Source of the DNA: Lachnospiraceae bacterium
GTDB lineage: Bacteria > Bacillota > Clostridia > Lachnospirales > Lachnospiraceae
Direction of reading: 5' to 3'
Length of the DNA: 39,383 nt
Assembly: GCA_009911505.1 (NCBI GenBank)
Contig: QXXL01000042.1
Coordinates: forward strand, 1 to 39,383
Made by a program: the position numbers and the translations under genes. Numbering within the stretch: the first letter of the stretch is position 1; each line of letters opens with the position of its first letter. Below the pieces are notes generated by a model. That model made no database searches and had not been told where the DNA came from. It was given only the letters and a program-made list of their open reading frames with translations. Below are positions 1-7,177 of this stretch, piece after piece.

Positions 1-129
1 TAAAGACCAAAAGACAAGCATTGTGGAAATGCCGACTACTACGGAATCCAACCCCATTCTTTCTATCTTTCCTTCTCAAAAATTTATTTATTGTCGAGAA
101 ATACGGCATTGCTAAATCCAGTTCCCTAC

Positions 130-158
130 TTGACAATAGCTATCAATCGTGCTATCAT
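130..158 (+). promoter_or_regulatory. Sigma-70 type promoter of the TetR operon
   Basis: TTGACA at 130-135 and TATCAT at 153-158 are separated by exactly 17 bp. This is a near-consensus vegetative promoter placed about 65 bp before the TetR start codon. The predicted start of transcription, about 165, lies just before the palindrome at 171-195. Upstream of it (1-129) only the end of an unrecognised open frame is visible. Confidence 0.7.
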
Positions 159-170
159 TTTCTTTGTGAA

Positions 171-195
171 TATTTGTTACGAATATTCGCAAATA
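171..195. promoter_or_regulatory. Palindromic operator candidate for the TetR regulator
   Basis: The core CGAATATTCG (180-189) is a perfect 10-bp palindrome flanked by TATTTG (171-176) and CAAATA (190-195), which are inverted repeats of each other with a 3-nt asymmetry. It lies between the promoter and the tetR-family start at 224, the usual place for an autorepressor site. Binding is inferred. Confidence 0.55.
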
Positions 196-223
196 TAATT
201 TAGAAGAAAGGAGAAGTGAAGCT

Positions 224-814
224 ATGCCGTCAAAGCCAGTCCTTTCGGACGCTGATAAAAAAGCAATCCGCAAAAAGCTGGAAGAACTATGCGAGGAATG
301 TTGGATAGCGCAAGGGTACAAAAAGACAAGCATTAAGAATCTATGCGACAAGGCAGTTATCTCTATCGGTACTTTTTATACGCTCTACCCAACAAAGGAA
401 AATTTATTCCTTGAAACAATCACAGACATACAAAGGAGGTTGACAGAAAAGATTATCGACATAAACAGGAACAGCCGGACGAAAGAGGGCTTTGCACAGT
501 CCATGAAAAGGCTTTTCCGGGAATACGACAGCAAGCCGTTCCTCTACAATGTCAATACGCCGGATTTTCAGTCTTTTATGACAAAGCTGCCGGAAGAAAC
601 GATTAAGAAAATCAAGTTTGACAGTTTCGATTTTTTCAGACAGGTTATCCATGCCGCAGGTCTCAATCTGAAAATGGAGGAAGCACAGGCGTATGGAATT
701 TTGAGTGCGCTGCTGTCAACAATCAATGCAAAAGAAACGCTTTCCGTCACTTGTGATTATTTCGCTGTTTTTGATTTTATGGTGGATAGCCTTGTGGCAG
801 ATATTTTTGAGTAA
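224..814 (+). CDS. TetR/AcrR family transcriptional regulator
   Basis: This 196-residue protein has the normal TetR length. The N-terminal helix-turn-helix is visible at about residues 30-55 (GYKKTSIKNLCDKAVISIGT, then FYTLYPTKENLF), the typical TetR recognition helix followed by 'FY.....K..L'. The C-terminal 130 residues would be the ligand-binding helical domain. The ATG is preceded by AGAAAGGAG. It is the first gene of a co-directional operon with a DUF4177-like protein, an ABC ATPase and a permease, so it probably represses that exporter in response to the exported compound. The palindrome directly upstream fits autoregulation. The ligand is unknown. Confidence 0.9.
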   Translation: MPSKPVLSDADKKAIRKKLEELCEECWIAQGYKKTSIKNLCDKAVISIGTFYTLYPTKENLFLETITDIQRRLTEKIIDINRNSRTKEGFAQSMKRLFREYDSKPFLYNVNTPDFQSFMTKLPEETIKKIKFDSFDFFRQVIHAAGLNLKMEEAQAYGILSALLSTINAKETLSVTCDYFAVFDFMVDSLVADIFE

Positions 815-825
815 AGGAGATTTTT

Positions 826-1056
826 ATGACAGAATTTGAGTACAAAACGGTAGTAATTGACAGCAAAGAAACAGAACATTCCGAAAAGCCGCTGTCTGAT
901 AAACTGAACCATTACGGTAAGGACGGTTGGGAACTGGTTACTTGTTTTTCTTATCCATGTATAGGCAGCTCGGGGTATTCCCTTATCGGAATCGCACAGA
1001 AAGCGACTCTGATATTCAAAAGGCGGCTATGCCCCGAAAAGGGGGCGAGCGAATGA
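826..1056 (+). CDS. DUF4177-like small protein
   Basis: This 76-residue protein starts MTEFEYKTVVI and contains LNHYGKDGWELV. That matches the 'EYK.V.i ... LN..G.eGWELV' pattern of the DUF4177 family, whose function is unknown. It has a clear SD (AAAGGAG) and begins 11 bases after the TetR stop. Its TGA overlaps the ATG of the following ABC ATPase (ATGA at 1053-1056), so translation is likely coupled. No membrane segment is evident. A role in the exporter operon is inferred only from position. Confidence 0.75.
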   Translation: MTEFEYKTVVIDSKETEHSEKPLSDKLNHYGKDGWELVTCFSYPCIGSSGYSLIGIAQKATLIFKRRLCPEKGASE

Positions 1057-1799
1057 CAAATGCGGTTGAAGTCCGGCATTTATCAAAATCCATAGAGGGC
1101 AGCCCCATACTGAATGATATTTGCATGAATGTAAGGCAAGGGGAAGTATACGGATTTCTGGGCGCAAACGGCGCTGGAAAAACTTCGCTGATGAAAACAC
1201 TGTACCACATCATTTTCCCCGATACAGGTACGGTATGTTTATTAGGCGAAACTATCAACAAGGGGAACAATCCCGTTTTCTCCCGTATCGGCAGCATTAT
1301 TGAAAGTCCTGTTTTTTACAGCCATTTAAGCGCATACGAGAACATGGAACTCCATTGCCGGTACATGGGCGCAGGCTATGAAAACATCATGGAAACGCTG
1401 TCATTGTTGGGTATTGCAGAAACGGGCAATAAAGCTGTAGGGAAATTCTCTTTGGGAATGAAACAGCGGCTTGCGCTTGCAAGGGCAATGCTCACAAAGC
1501 CGGATTTGCTCATTTTAGACGAACCTATAAACGGCTTAGACCCACAGGGAATTATCGAAGTGCGGGAGATGCTACTGCGAATCAACCATGAATACCACAC
1601 AAGCATTTTAATATCCAGCCATATCCTTGACGAGCTGTCTAAAATTGCCGACACAATCGGAATTATTGACCACGGGGCTATGCTTGCGGAAGTATCTATG
1701 AAAGAGCTTACGGCGAACGGGATAGACCTTGAATCCTATTATTTAGGCTTATTGGGAGGAGGTGGAAAAAATGTGGAATCTTATCCGCATGGAAATTAA
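1053..1799 (+). CDS. ABC transporter ATP-binding protein (BcrA/lantibiotic-immunity type)
   Basis: This 248-residue nucleotide-binding subunit has Walker A GANGAGKTS (about residue 38), signature FSLGMKQRLALARA and Walker B LLILDEP followed by the D-loop GLDP. The SLGMKQR form of the signature is typical of the bacitracin/lantibiotic-immunity ATPases that work with ABC-2 permeases. The frame is open further upstream to 927, but that part only shadows the DUF4177-like gene; ATG 1053 in the ATGA overlap is the sensible start. The permease begins inside its last codons, indicating a tightly coupled two-component exporter. The substrate is unknown; a peptide antibiotic is a guess by family. Confidence 0.9.
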   Translation: MTNAVEVRHLSKSIEGSPILNDICMNVRQGEVYGFLGANGAGKTSLMKTLYHIIFPDTGTVCLLGETINKGNNPVFSRIGSIIESPVFYSHLSAYENMELHCRYMGAGYENIMETLSLLGIAETGNKAVGKFSLGMKQRLALARAMLTKPDLLILDEPINGLDPQGIIEVREMLLRINHEYHTSILISSHILDELSKIADTIGIIDHGAMLAEVSMKELTANGIDLESYYLGLLGGGGKNVESYPHGN

Positions 1800-2466
1800 G
1801 AAAGTACCGTTAAAGCCGCATATCGCCGGATTGTTAATCGCTAACTTTATCATTTTTCTGCTTTCCGTCTTTACGTCCAGCCTTTTAACTGCAAGCGGCA
1901 ATATATCCACGCTTCCGGGATTTGCCCCAGTCCAGTTAGATACGGTTACGTTAGCGGTAATGCTTGTAAGGGCTACTCTGATTGTATGGGAAGCGGTACT
2001 GATTTCTGTATTTGTGATTGAAGAATACAGAAACAAGACAATCGGCTTGATTTTCACTTACCCGATCAGCCGCACGAAACTGATTACGGCAAAACTCATT
2101 TTGATATGCTACATTAGTTTTACGTTCCATGTGCTGTCAAATATCTTCCAATATGCCACAATCTTTCTTGCGGCAAAATGTTTTGATTTTGTCACGTTCA
2201 GCTTTGGAAACATACTGGCACAGGCAGTTACAACAATATCCGCTATCCTGTTGGGGCTTCTCCCGCTGTATGTTGGAATGATAAAGAAGTCAACGATTGC
2301 AACCGTTGTTTCGTCTATCATCATTGTTGCCATAGCGTCAAACTCACAGGGAAGCAGCGCAGGATTGATGTCAATTCCCGTTGCGGCAATTATTTTCGGT
2401 ATCATAGGAATCATTTTTTCAGCAGTCGCAATGAGAAAAATGATTTTATCAGATTTAAGCAATTAA
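1771..2466 (+). CDS. ABC-2 type permease
   Basis: This protein is about 231 residues with six hydrophobic segments, the layout of BcrB/LanE-type permeases. It starts with a short cytoplasmic piece (MWNLIRMEIKKVPLKPH) leading into the first membrane span. The chosen ATG at 1771 has GGGAGGAGG a few bases upstream; an in-frame GTG at 1762 would lie inside that SD. The gene overlaps the ATPase by 29 bases. It would form the membrane pore for the ATPase encoded just before it. Confidence 0.85.
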   Translation: MWNLIRMEIKKVPLKPHIAGLLIANFIIFLLSVFTSSLLTASGNISTLPGFAPVQLDTVTLAVMLVRATLIVWEAVLISVFVIEEYRNKTIGLIFTYPISRTKLITAKLILICYISFTFHVLSNIFQYATIFLAAKCFDFVTFSFGNILAQAVTTISAILLGLLPLYVGMIKKSTIATVVSSIIIVAIASNSQGSSAGLMSIPVAAIIFGIIGIIFSAVAMRKMILSDLSN

Positions 2467-2485
2467 AAGAAAGGGGGACGATAAC

Positions 2486-2710
2486 ATGAATTTTCCAATT
2501 CCCGATTTTGTACCTGTTCCAAGTGCGGAAATCATGCAGACTATTTCAATCGTATCATTGATTGTCGGTATCTGCCTTGTGGGTGTGGGATTGATTTTCC
2601 TGTTTCTGAACAAGAGAAAAGGGAAAGAAAAGAAAGCCACAGCCCTATGGATTGTCATAGGCATTGGCGTGTTGCTTATTGTAAATCACGGCATACAGTT
2701 ATTATTTTAA
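2486..2710 (+). CDS. Small two-span membrane protein
   Basis: This 74-residue protein has two hydrophobic segments (about 16-38 and 52-70) separated by a basic loop (NKRKGKEKKA). It has a good SD (AAAGGGGG) and lies 19 bases after the permease in the same operon. I do not recognise the family. Position suggests an accessory membrane protein of the exporter. Confidence 0.65.
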   Translation: MNFPIPDFVPVPSAEIMQTISIVSLIVGICLVGVGLIFLFLNKRKGKEKKATALWIVIGIGVLLIVNHGIQLLF

Positions 2711-2720
2711 GGAGGACAAA

Positions 2721-2966
2721 ATGATTAAAGAAGTAAATCAGACTTGCGAAAAGCTGAATAGTAGATTGGGGATTTCCGTAGAGCTTCCCAACCCGAAAAA
2801 GAAAGCGTTAAAAACGGCAGCGGCTTGTAACTTAGTTGTCGGTGTTGGTCTGGTGGCGGCAGGAATCCTTTTCCAGTCAAAATCTTGTGCATTATTGGGC
2901 GGCGTCAGCGTTATCAGCAGTGCTGTACTGAAAAAGGAAAGCAAGAATAAAACCCATGAATCATAA
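2721..2966 (+). CDS. Small hydrophobic protein, unknown function
   Basis: This 81-residue protein has an N-terminal hydrophilic helix (EVNQTCEKLNSRLG) and two short hydrophobic stretches (about 35-50 and 55-67), ending in a lysine-rich tail. The SD AAGGAGG is clear. It follows the previous small membrane gene by 10 bases and overlaps the KTR gene by 11 bases, so it is part of the same transcript. No known function. Confidence 0.65.
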   Translation: MIKEVNQTCEKLNSRLGISVELPNPKKKALKTAAACNLVVGVGLVAAGILFQSKSCALLGGVSVISSAVLKKESKNKTHES

Positions 2967-3159
2967 CGAGAGCGAGCAATTCAAATGGTTATTATGCCCT
3001 GTTTGCGGAAGCAAGACACGCATTAAAATGCGGTCAGATACAGAACTTCGGAATTTCCCACTGTTCTGCCCCAAATGTAAGCAGGAAATCTTAATCAATG
3101 TAACACAATTTCATATTTCAGTTATCAAAGAGCCGGACGCACAGACGCAGAGCCGATAA
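2956..3159 (+). CDS. Cysteine-rich KTR family protein
   Basis: This 67-residue protein has two CxxC pairs (CPVCGSKTRIKMR near the start, CPKCKQE later) and the hallmark KTR triplet after the first pair, as in the Cys_rich_KTR family. It is a probable zinc-ribbon. The family is commonly found at the cargo end of Tn916-like conjugative elements; that is knowledge of the family, not proof here. It is the last gene before a strong terminator, closing the TetR operon. Function unknown. Confidence 0.85.
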   Translation: MNHNESEQFKWLLCPVCGSKTRIKMRSDTELRNFPLFCPKCKQEILINVTQFHISVIKEPDAQTQSR

Positions 3160-3197
3160 CACGCCAAAATAAAAAATGCGGTTATCGGTTCTTTTTT
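3149..3197 (+). terminator. Rho-independent terminator of the TetR/ABC operon
   Basis: GAGCCGATAAC (3150-3160) pairs with GTTATCGGTTC (3181-3191) and is followed by TTTTTT. The left arm overlaps the stop codon of the KTR gene. A second, weaker hairpin, AGGGCGAC/GTCGGCCCT at 3213-3241, follows in the leader of the next gene. Confidence 0.85.
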
Positions 3198-3305
3198 GTA
3201 ATCAATAATCAAAGGGCGACAGCCTAAGCGCAGTCGGCCCTATGATTTATAAATGCAACTTGTAAACCATGCACCGTCCTATGTGGGAGAAAGGGGGAAT
3301 CATCT

Positions 3306-3749
3306 ATGCCTTGTACAGAAGCATACAGGGAACATATCATGTATACTTTCAATGGCTACTGCAAGACTGTCATACGCTTTGCGGCTATCAACGCATGGCG
3401 TGGCAGGAGCAGGCGGCGGCAAAAAGAAATATCCTTTGAATACCTCACAGAAGAAAGGTTTTACCCTTTAGGCACAACAGACGAATATTTTGAAGCACCT
3501 TATGAAGAATACCCCATAACGATATGCGGTCAGACAGTTGTCCTCACCAATGGGGAGCTTGCCGCCGCCCTGTTATCTCTGCCGGAGAAGAACCGGGAAA
3601 TCATTTTCCTTTACTTTTTCGGACGTTACACACAGCGGGAAATCGGGGAAATGTACGGACGCTGCCGAAGTACGACCGGGTATCAAATTCGCAGGACTTT
3701 ACAGCTCCTGCACAATGAAATGGAGGTACTTTCACATGGGGAATCCTAA
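3306..3749 (+). CDS. ICE-type sigma-70 family protein (region 4 only)
   Basis: This 147-residue protein has a C-terminal sigma region 4 (about 95-140: LSLPEKNREIIFLYFFGRYT, then QREIGEMYGR), i.e. the -35-binding helix-turn-helix. The N-terminal part (EAYREHIMYTFNGYCKTVIR) resembles the small sigma factors next to xis/int in Tn916-like elements. GGGAGAAAGGGGG precedes the ATG. In such elements it is followed by a small HTH gene and then excisionase/integrase. Here only the start of the HTH gene survives, so the module is a relic although this gene is itself intact. Confidence 0.8.
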   Translation: MPCTEAYREHIMYTFNGYCKTVIRFAAINAWRGRSRRRQKEISFEYLTEERFYPLGTTDEYFEAPYEEYPITICGQTVVLTNGELAAALLSLPEKNREIIFLYFFGRYTQREIGEMYGRCRSTTGYQIRRTLQLLHNEMEVLSHGES

Positions 3750-3800
3750 CCTTGTGCCTTATGAAACAATTATCTGAGCGACCAGCGGAGAGCCGGAATG
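3736..3800 (+). pseudogene. Truncated ICE helix-turn-helix gene (nonsense mutation)
   Basis: Starting at ATG 3736, overlapping the end of the sigma gene, the frame reads MGNPNLVPYETII, stop, ATSGEPE. This matches my recollection of the HTH protein that follows the sigma gene in Tn916-like elements, where ATSGEPE continues the frame. The stop TGA sits where an arginine CGA would restore the frame, a single C-to-T change. Homology is lost after about 3797, where the sequence runs into a radical-SAM fragment. Excisionase and integrase are absent. Confidence 0.65.
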
Positions 3801-3804
3801 CAGG

Positions 3805-4150
3805 AAGTTGGATGAAGCAGGTATTGAATATTATTTTGTTTATATGACAGGACTTGCGGGAAAAGGTAGCGGATACCGAAATGCAAGGAATAGTGCAGAG
3901 CTTTTCAGTCAGCTCAATCCATATTTTGTTTCCGCGGATTCTCTCACTTTTTCCAGATACAGAATTATACAAAATGGCAAAACAAGGCTTATTCGTACCT
4001 GCTGAAGAAAAAGAGCGTATTCGTGAGTTGCAGCTACTAATCAACAACTTAAATATCAGAACTCATTTATTTGCAAACACGGTTTCAAACTTTACCCCAG
4101 TAAGAATCAGCATATTATCGCGCCAAATTAATCAGAAAGGGACTGAATAG
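3805..4150 (+). pseudogene. Radical SAM protein, C-terminal remnant with frameshift
   Basis: Two overlapping frames join into one recognisable protein end. Frame 1 (to about 3948) reads EAGIEYYFVYMTGLAGKG to PYFVSADSLT. Frame 2 (from about 3947) reads LFPDTELYKMAKQGLFVPAE to HLFANTVSNFTPV. The second part resembles the C-terminus of YgiQ/HemN-like radical SAM proteins ('FPdTELY', 'LFANtvSN..P'). Loss of two bases near 3947 explains the shift. The N-terminal CxxxCxxC cluster is missing and the extreme C-terminus diverges, so this is a dead fragment. Confidence 0.6.
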
Positions 4151-4177
4151 ATCAAATTGATGTTGTATCTATTACTA

Positions 4178-4212
4178 AGGCCAGAGGGGATGTTTCCCTT
4201 CTGGTCTTACTT
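4178..4212 (+). terminator. Probable terminator-like hairpin
   Basis: GGCCAGAGGGGA pairs with TTCCCTTCTGGTC around a short loop, followed by TTACTTGTTAATT. It separates the decayed element end from the GntR operon. The T-run is weak. Confidence 0.5.
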
Positions 4213-4232
4213 GTTAATTCAAAACTTTCCCC

Positions 4233-4268
4233 TTGACATTAGTGTGCGAATTGGTTATAATGTACCAA
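4233..4268 (+). promoter_or_regulatory. Consensus promoter and dyad operator of the GntR/ABC operon
   Basis: TTGACA (4233-4238) and TATAAT (4256-4261) are perfect -35 and -10 boxes with a 17-bp spacer. Two dyads overlap them: ACATTA (4236-4241) with TAATGT (4258-4263), and TTGGT (4251-4255) with ACCAA (4264-4268). A consensus promoter blocked by dyads on both boxes is what an autorepressing GntR/YtrA regulator would need. Binding is inferred. Confidence 0.75.
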
Positions 4269-4307
4269 ATCAAACAATACAATTAGAACAATGAGAGGAG
4301 GAGTAAG

Positions 4308-4685
4308 GTGGAAATAATTATCAGTAGCAATAAAGGTCAGCCAATCTATGAACAAATTACCTCGCAGATTAAAGCGAAGGTTATGAGCGGCGAGCTGAAA
4401 ACCGGTGATTCCATTCCCTCCATGCGCGCTTTGGCGAAATCCATTCATGTAAGCGTTACATCCGTACAGAAAGCCTATGAAGATCTTCAGCGTGATGGGT
4501 TTATCGAAACAACGGTGGGGCGGGGGAGCTTTATCACGGCAAACAACAAAGACTTCTATCAGGAGGAACGGCAGCGCCAGATGGAAGAACACCTGCAGGA
4601 AGCGGCGGAAATTGCTCGGACCAGCGGTATCTCACTAGGAAAGGCAATAGAATTACTGACTATGTTCTATCAAGAGGAGGAATAG
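4308..4685 (+). CDS. GntR family regulator, YtrA subfamily
   Basis: This 125-residue protein starts at GTG after GAGAGGAGGAG. The winged helix-turn-helix is clear (PIYEQITSQIKAKVMSGEL, SMRALAKSIHVSVTSVQKAY, DGFIETTVGRGSF). The C-terminal part is only about 50 residues with no large effector domain, which defines the YtrA subfamily. Such regulators usually sit first in ABC transporter operons and respond to cell-envelope antibiotics. Here the ATPase starts 3 bases later. It probably represses its own operon. Confidence 0.9.
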   Translation: MEIIISSNKGQPIYEQITSQIKAKVMSGELKTGDSIPSMRALAKSIHVSVTSVQKAYEDLQRDGFIETTVGRGSFITANNKDFYQEERQRQMEEHLQEAAEIARTSGISLGKAIELLTMFYQEEE

Positions 4686-4688
4686 ATA

Positions 4689-5549
4689 ATGGATAACATT
4701 TTAGAAGTCAAAAACCTGACGAAAAAATATGCGGATTTCACACTGGATCATGTGTCCTTTTCGATTCCGAAAGGAACGATCATGGGACTGATTGGTGAAA
4801 ACGGCGCAGGTAAAAGTACCACAATCCGTGCCATTCTGGATTTGATTCATAAGGACGATGGAACTGTGACTTTCTGGGGACAGAAGTTGTCTTCTACAAA
4901 GCAGTTGAAAGAGGATATCGGCGTTGTATTTGACGATATCAATTTCTACGAAACGCTGACGGCAGCAAAGGTCGGAAAAATCTCTCAGACGGCGTATAAG
5001 CAGTGGGATGAACGCCTGTATAGAGGGTATTTGAACCGTTTTTTGCTACCAGCGGATAAGGAGATTAAGACCTTCTCTAAAGGGATGAAGATGAAACTCT
5101 GTATTGCGGTAGCGCTTTCCCATAAGCCGAAGCTACTGGTTCTGGATGAGGCTACCAGCGGCCTTGATCCGGTAATGCGGGATGATATTCTGGATATATT
5201 CCTGGAATTTGTGCAGGACGAGGGGCATTCTATTATGATTTCTTCGCATATCACCACAGACTTGGAAAAGGTTGCGGATAACATAACCTTTATCTACCAT
5301 GGAAAAGTGCTGTTCTGCAAGGCAAAGGATGAGCTTCTGTATCAGTATGGTATCGTCCGCTGCGGAGCTGCTGTCTTTGATGAAATTGACAAATCTGAAA
5401 TTCTTGCTTATCGGAAAGAAGATTACCAGTGGAACGTGCTGGTAGCGGATAAACAAAAGGCAAGGCGGAGATACAAAAATACAGTGGTGGACGATGCCAC
5501 CATTGACGATATTCTGCTCTTATATGTGAAAGGAGAGATGACAAAATGA
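4689..5549 (+). CDS. ABC transporter ATP-binding protein (YtrB-like)
   Basis: This 286-residue protein has Walker A GENGAGKST (about 36-44), signature TFSKGMKMKLCIA, Walker B LLVLDEATSGLDP and H-loop SSHITTD. The roughly 60-residue C-terminal extension after the ATPase core is usual for YtrB-type subunits. SD AGAGGAGG precedes the ATG. The stop overlaps the permease start (ATGA, 5546-5549). It is expected to energise the permease encoded next. Confidence 0.9.
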   Translation: MDNILEVKNLTKKYADFTLDHVSFSIPKGTIMGLIGENGAGKSTTIRAILDLIHKDDGTVTFWGQKLSSTKQLKEDIGVVFDDINFYETLTAAKVGKISQTAYKQWDERLYRGYLNRFLLPADKEIKTFSKGMKMKLCIAVALSHKPKLLVLDEATSGLDPVMRDDILDIFLEFVQDEGHSIMISSHITTDLEKVADNITFIYHGKVLFCKAKDELLYQYGIVRCGAAVFDEIDKSEILAYRKEDYQWNVLVADKQKARRRYKNTVVDDATIDDILLLYVKGEMTK

Positions 5550-6193
5550 AAAGCTTGATTTTGAAAGACCTATATAATATCGGACATAACATGAAGTCTA
5601 TGCTTTTGATTCTGGTCGTTTTGGCAGTCGGACTGATTTCTTCCGCAGGAACAGAGAGCTATGTGGTCGCCAGCGGTATTATCTGCGGAACGATGGTCAT
5701 CACAACATTTTCTTTCGATAATATGTCCAAATGGCCGCGGTACGCCATGATTATGCCCGTCTCCAGAAAGGATCTGGTAGCATCCAAATTTATCGTTCTG
5801 CTGATTTTTGCGGTTGGCGGCGCTGTTGCAGGACTTGTGTTTGGGGCAGGCGGCGGTGTCCTGCTTCATAAACTCGTGCTGAATACAGAAGGAATCCTGA
5901 CTTTGTTGCAGTTAAGTCTGATTGGTTTCCTATATACGGCTATCTGTGGCAGTATTTCGATCCCCTTAGTGTTCAAGTTCGGCGCGGAGCGGGCACGTAT
6001 GCTGATGTTTGTATCGTTTATCGCCCCGAGTGCAATTTTCTACGGTATATATAAGCTGCTGGAGGATATAGGAATCGTTTTAACGGAGGATATGATCCCA
6101 ATGCTGCTCTGCTTGGCTCTGGCTATTGTTGTTGTGTGGGTCGCAGTGATGTTCAAACTAAGCTGCCATATCTTCTCAAAGCAGGAGCTATAA
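5546..6193 (+). CDS. ABC-2 type permease (GntR-operon)
   Basis: This 215-residue protein has six predicted membrane spans, beginning MKSLILKDLYNIGHNMKSML. This start is typical of small ABC-2 permeases that pair with YtrA-regulated ATPases. It is translationally coupled to the ATPase. The substrate is unknown; cell-wall antibiotic stress is the usual inducer for the family. Confidence 0.85.
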   Translation: MKSLILKDLYNIGHNMKSMLLILVVLAVGLISSAGTESYVVASGIICGTMVITTFSFDNMSKWPRYAMIMPVSRKDLVASKFIVLLIFAVGGAVAGLVFGAGGGVLLHKLVLNTEGILTLLQLSLIGFLYTAICGSISIPLVFKFGAERARMLMFVSFIAPSAIFYGIYKLLEDIGIVLTEDMIPMLLCLALAIVVVWVAVMFKLSCHIFSKQEL

Positions 6194-6206
6194 AGAGAAT
6201 AATGTG

Positions 6207-6262
6207 AATATTTCAGCCCACTTGATGAGAATTAAGTTATCATTAGATGGGCTTGAAATATT
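6207..6262. repeat. Long inverted repeat after the permease gene
   Basis: AATATTTCAGCCCA (6207-6220) pairs with TGGGCTTGAAATATT (6248-6262), with one bulged base. The partial pairing can extend into the loop. No T-run follows, so it is not a classical terminator. It may act as an mRNA 3' stabiliser, or be an old insertion scar. Confidence 0.55.
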
Positions 6263-6339
6263 GAGCAGAGCCAATGGAAATCTGTTATAATAAGCTATTA
6301 AAACAATAGAGTGTTTATTTGGTGGGAAGGAGAATCAGG

Positions 6340-6672
6340 ATGAAACTAAAAGACATAACAAACGGATCGGATTGGATGATATGGGTGATGTTTGCTGTAT
6401 TTGTCCTGATAATAATCCTTTTACTGACGGGACATGGAGCGAATCTAATAGTCGGCTATAATAAAGCCAGCCCTCAGAAAAAGGAAAGGCACAATGAAAA
6501 AAAGCTGTGCCGAGTTGTGGGAATGGGGATGTTGGTTATTACACTTCTCATTCTAATTATGGCAATTGGCCAAAATATGCTTCCCACTACTATGGCGTAT
6601 GTCTTCGGGGCGATTATTTTGCTTGACTGCGCTGGGATGATGATACTGGCAAATTCAATATCCAAAAAGTAA
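6340..6672 (+). CDS. DUF3784 family membrane protein
   Basis: This 110-residue protein has three hydrophobic segments and the sequence GYNKASPQKKERHNEKKLCR in the first loop, the family's 'GyN....ek..y..kkl.r' pattern. ATG 6340 has GGGAAGGAG upstream; an in-frame TTG at 6319 precedes that SD and is less likely. A TATAAT at 6286-6291 with TTGAGC 19 bp upstream could be its promoter. The function of the family is unknown. Confidence 0.75.
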   Translation: MKLKDITNGSDWMIWVMFAVFVLIIILLLTGHGANLIVGYNKASPQKKERHNEKKLCRVVGMGMLVITLLILIMAIGQNMLPTTMAYVFGAIILLDCAGMMILANSISKK

Positions 6673-6679
6673 ATTGAGA

Positions 6680-6999
6680 ATGGAAGATAAAACGAGGATA
6701 GCGCCGATGTACAGAGTTTTTGGAAAGCGGTATTAAAACAGGATGTAAAAAGGCTAAGAGAGTTCTTTGTCAGTGATGCGTATATTAACTGGCATTGTAC
6801 CAATGAACACTTCACTGTAGAAGAATATATCAGAGTGAACTGTGAATATACCGGCGATAGAAGCAGTTCTTTTCATGTGGTGTTATTTATGCAGGTGAGG
6901 GACGGTAAAAATCTTTCTCTGGATGAGTACTGGGGAGACGATGGCGCAGCATCTTAGTGGCGTTTAGAAAAGCAGATAGGAACGGGCATTATTTCATAA
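6680..6999 (+). pseudogene. SnoaL/NTF2-like protein, decayed
   Basis: ATG 6680 opens MEDKTRIAPMYR and soon stops. The frame from 6718 continues as FWKAVLKQDVKRLREFF, DAYINWHCTNEHFTVEEYI, then SFHVVLFMQVRDGK and LDEYWGDDGAA. This is the pattern of nuclear-transport-factor-2-like small proteins. There are three lesions: a frameshift near 6715, a missing stretch of about 20-25 residues between CEYTGD and RSSSFHVV, and a TAG at 6955-6957 where CAG would be expected before WRLEKQIGTG. It is clearly non-functional. Confidence 0.7.
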
Positions 7000-7012
7000 G
7001 AGTAGAACCGAT

Positions 7013-7123
7013 ATAAAGATTGCACCAACATTGAACTCCGGCGGTAACTGCCGGGATGTAATTCAAATGTATGAAAAAGCATATGGAGGGCAGATTACCT
7101 ATGGCGAGCCTGATGGCTTGTAA
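7013..7123 (+). pseudogene. Glyoxalase/PhnB-like (VOC) N-terminal fragment
   Basis: The frame reads IKIAPTLNSGGNCRDVIQMY then EKAYGGQITYGEPDGL and stops. It matches the start of PhnB-type VOC proteins ('MKI.P.L.F.GNC.EAI..YEKAF'). The expected ATG is ATA, and the remaining ~100 residues are gone. Confidence 0.6.
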
Positions 7124-7177
7124 TACAGCCTGTGGGGATCATAATGAAGCAGGGGAAAAGTGAGGCGTTAATTTGAA

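Noticed and set aside
9..334. 14-base direct repeat AAAAGACAAGCATT at 9-22 and 321-334
   Set aside because: One copy encodes the TetR HTH (KKTSI); the other lies in an unassigned open end. The flanks do not match, so chance or a short shared motif is more likely than a mobile-element repeat.
6207..6262. Long inverted repeat as an intrinsic terminator
   Set aside because: No T-run follows on either strand, so it is listed as a repeat instead.
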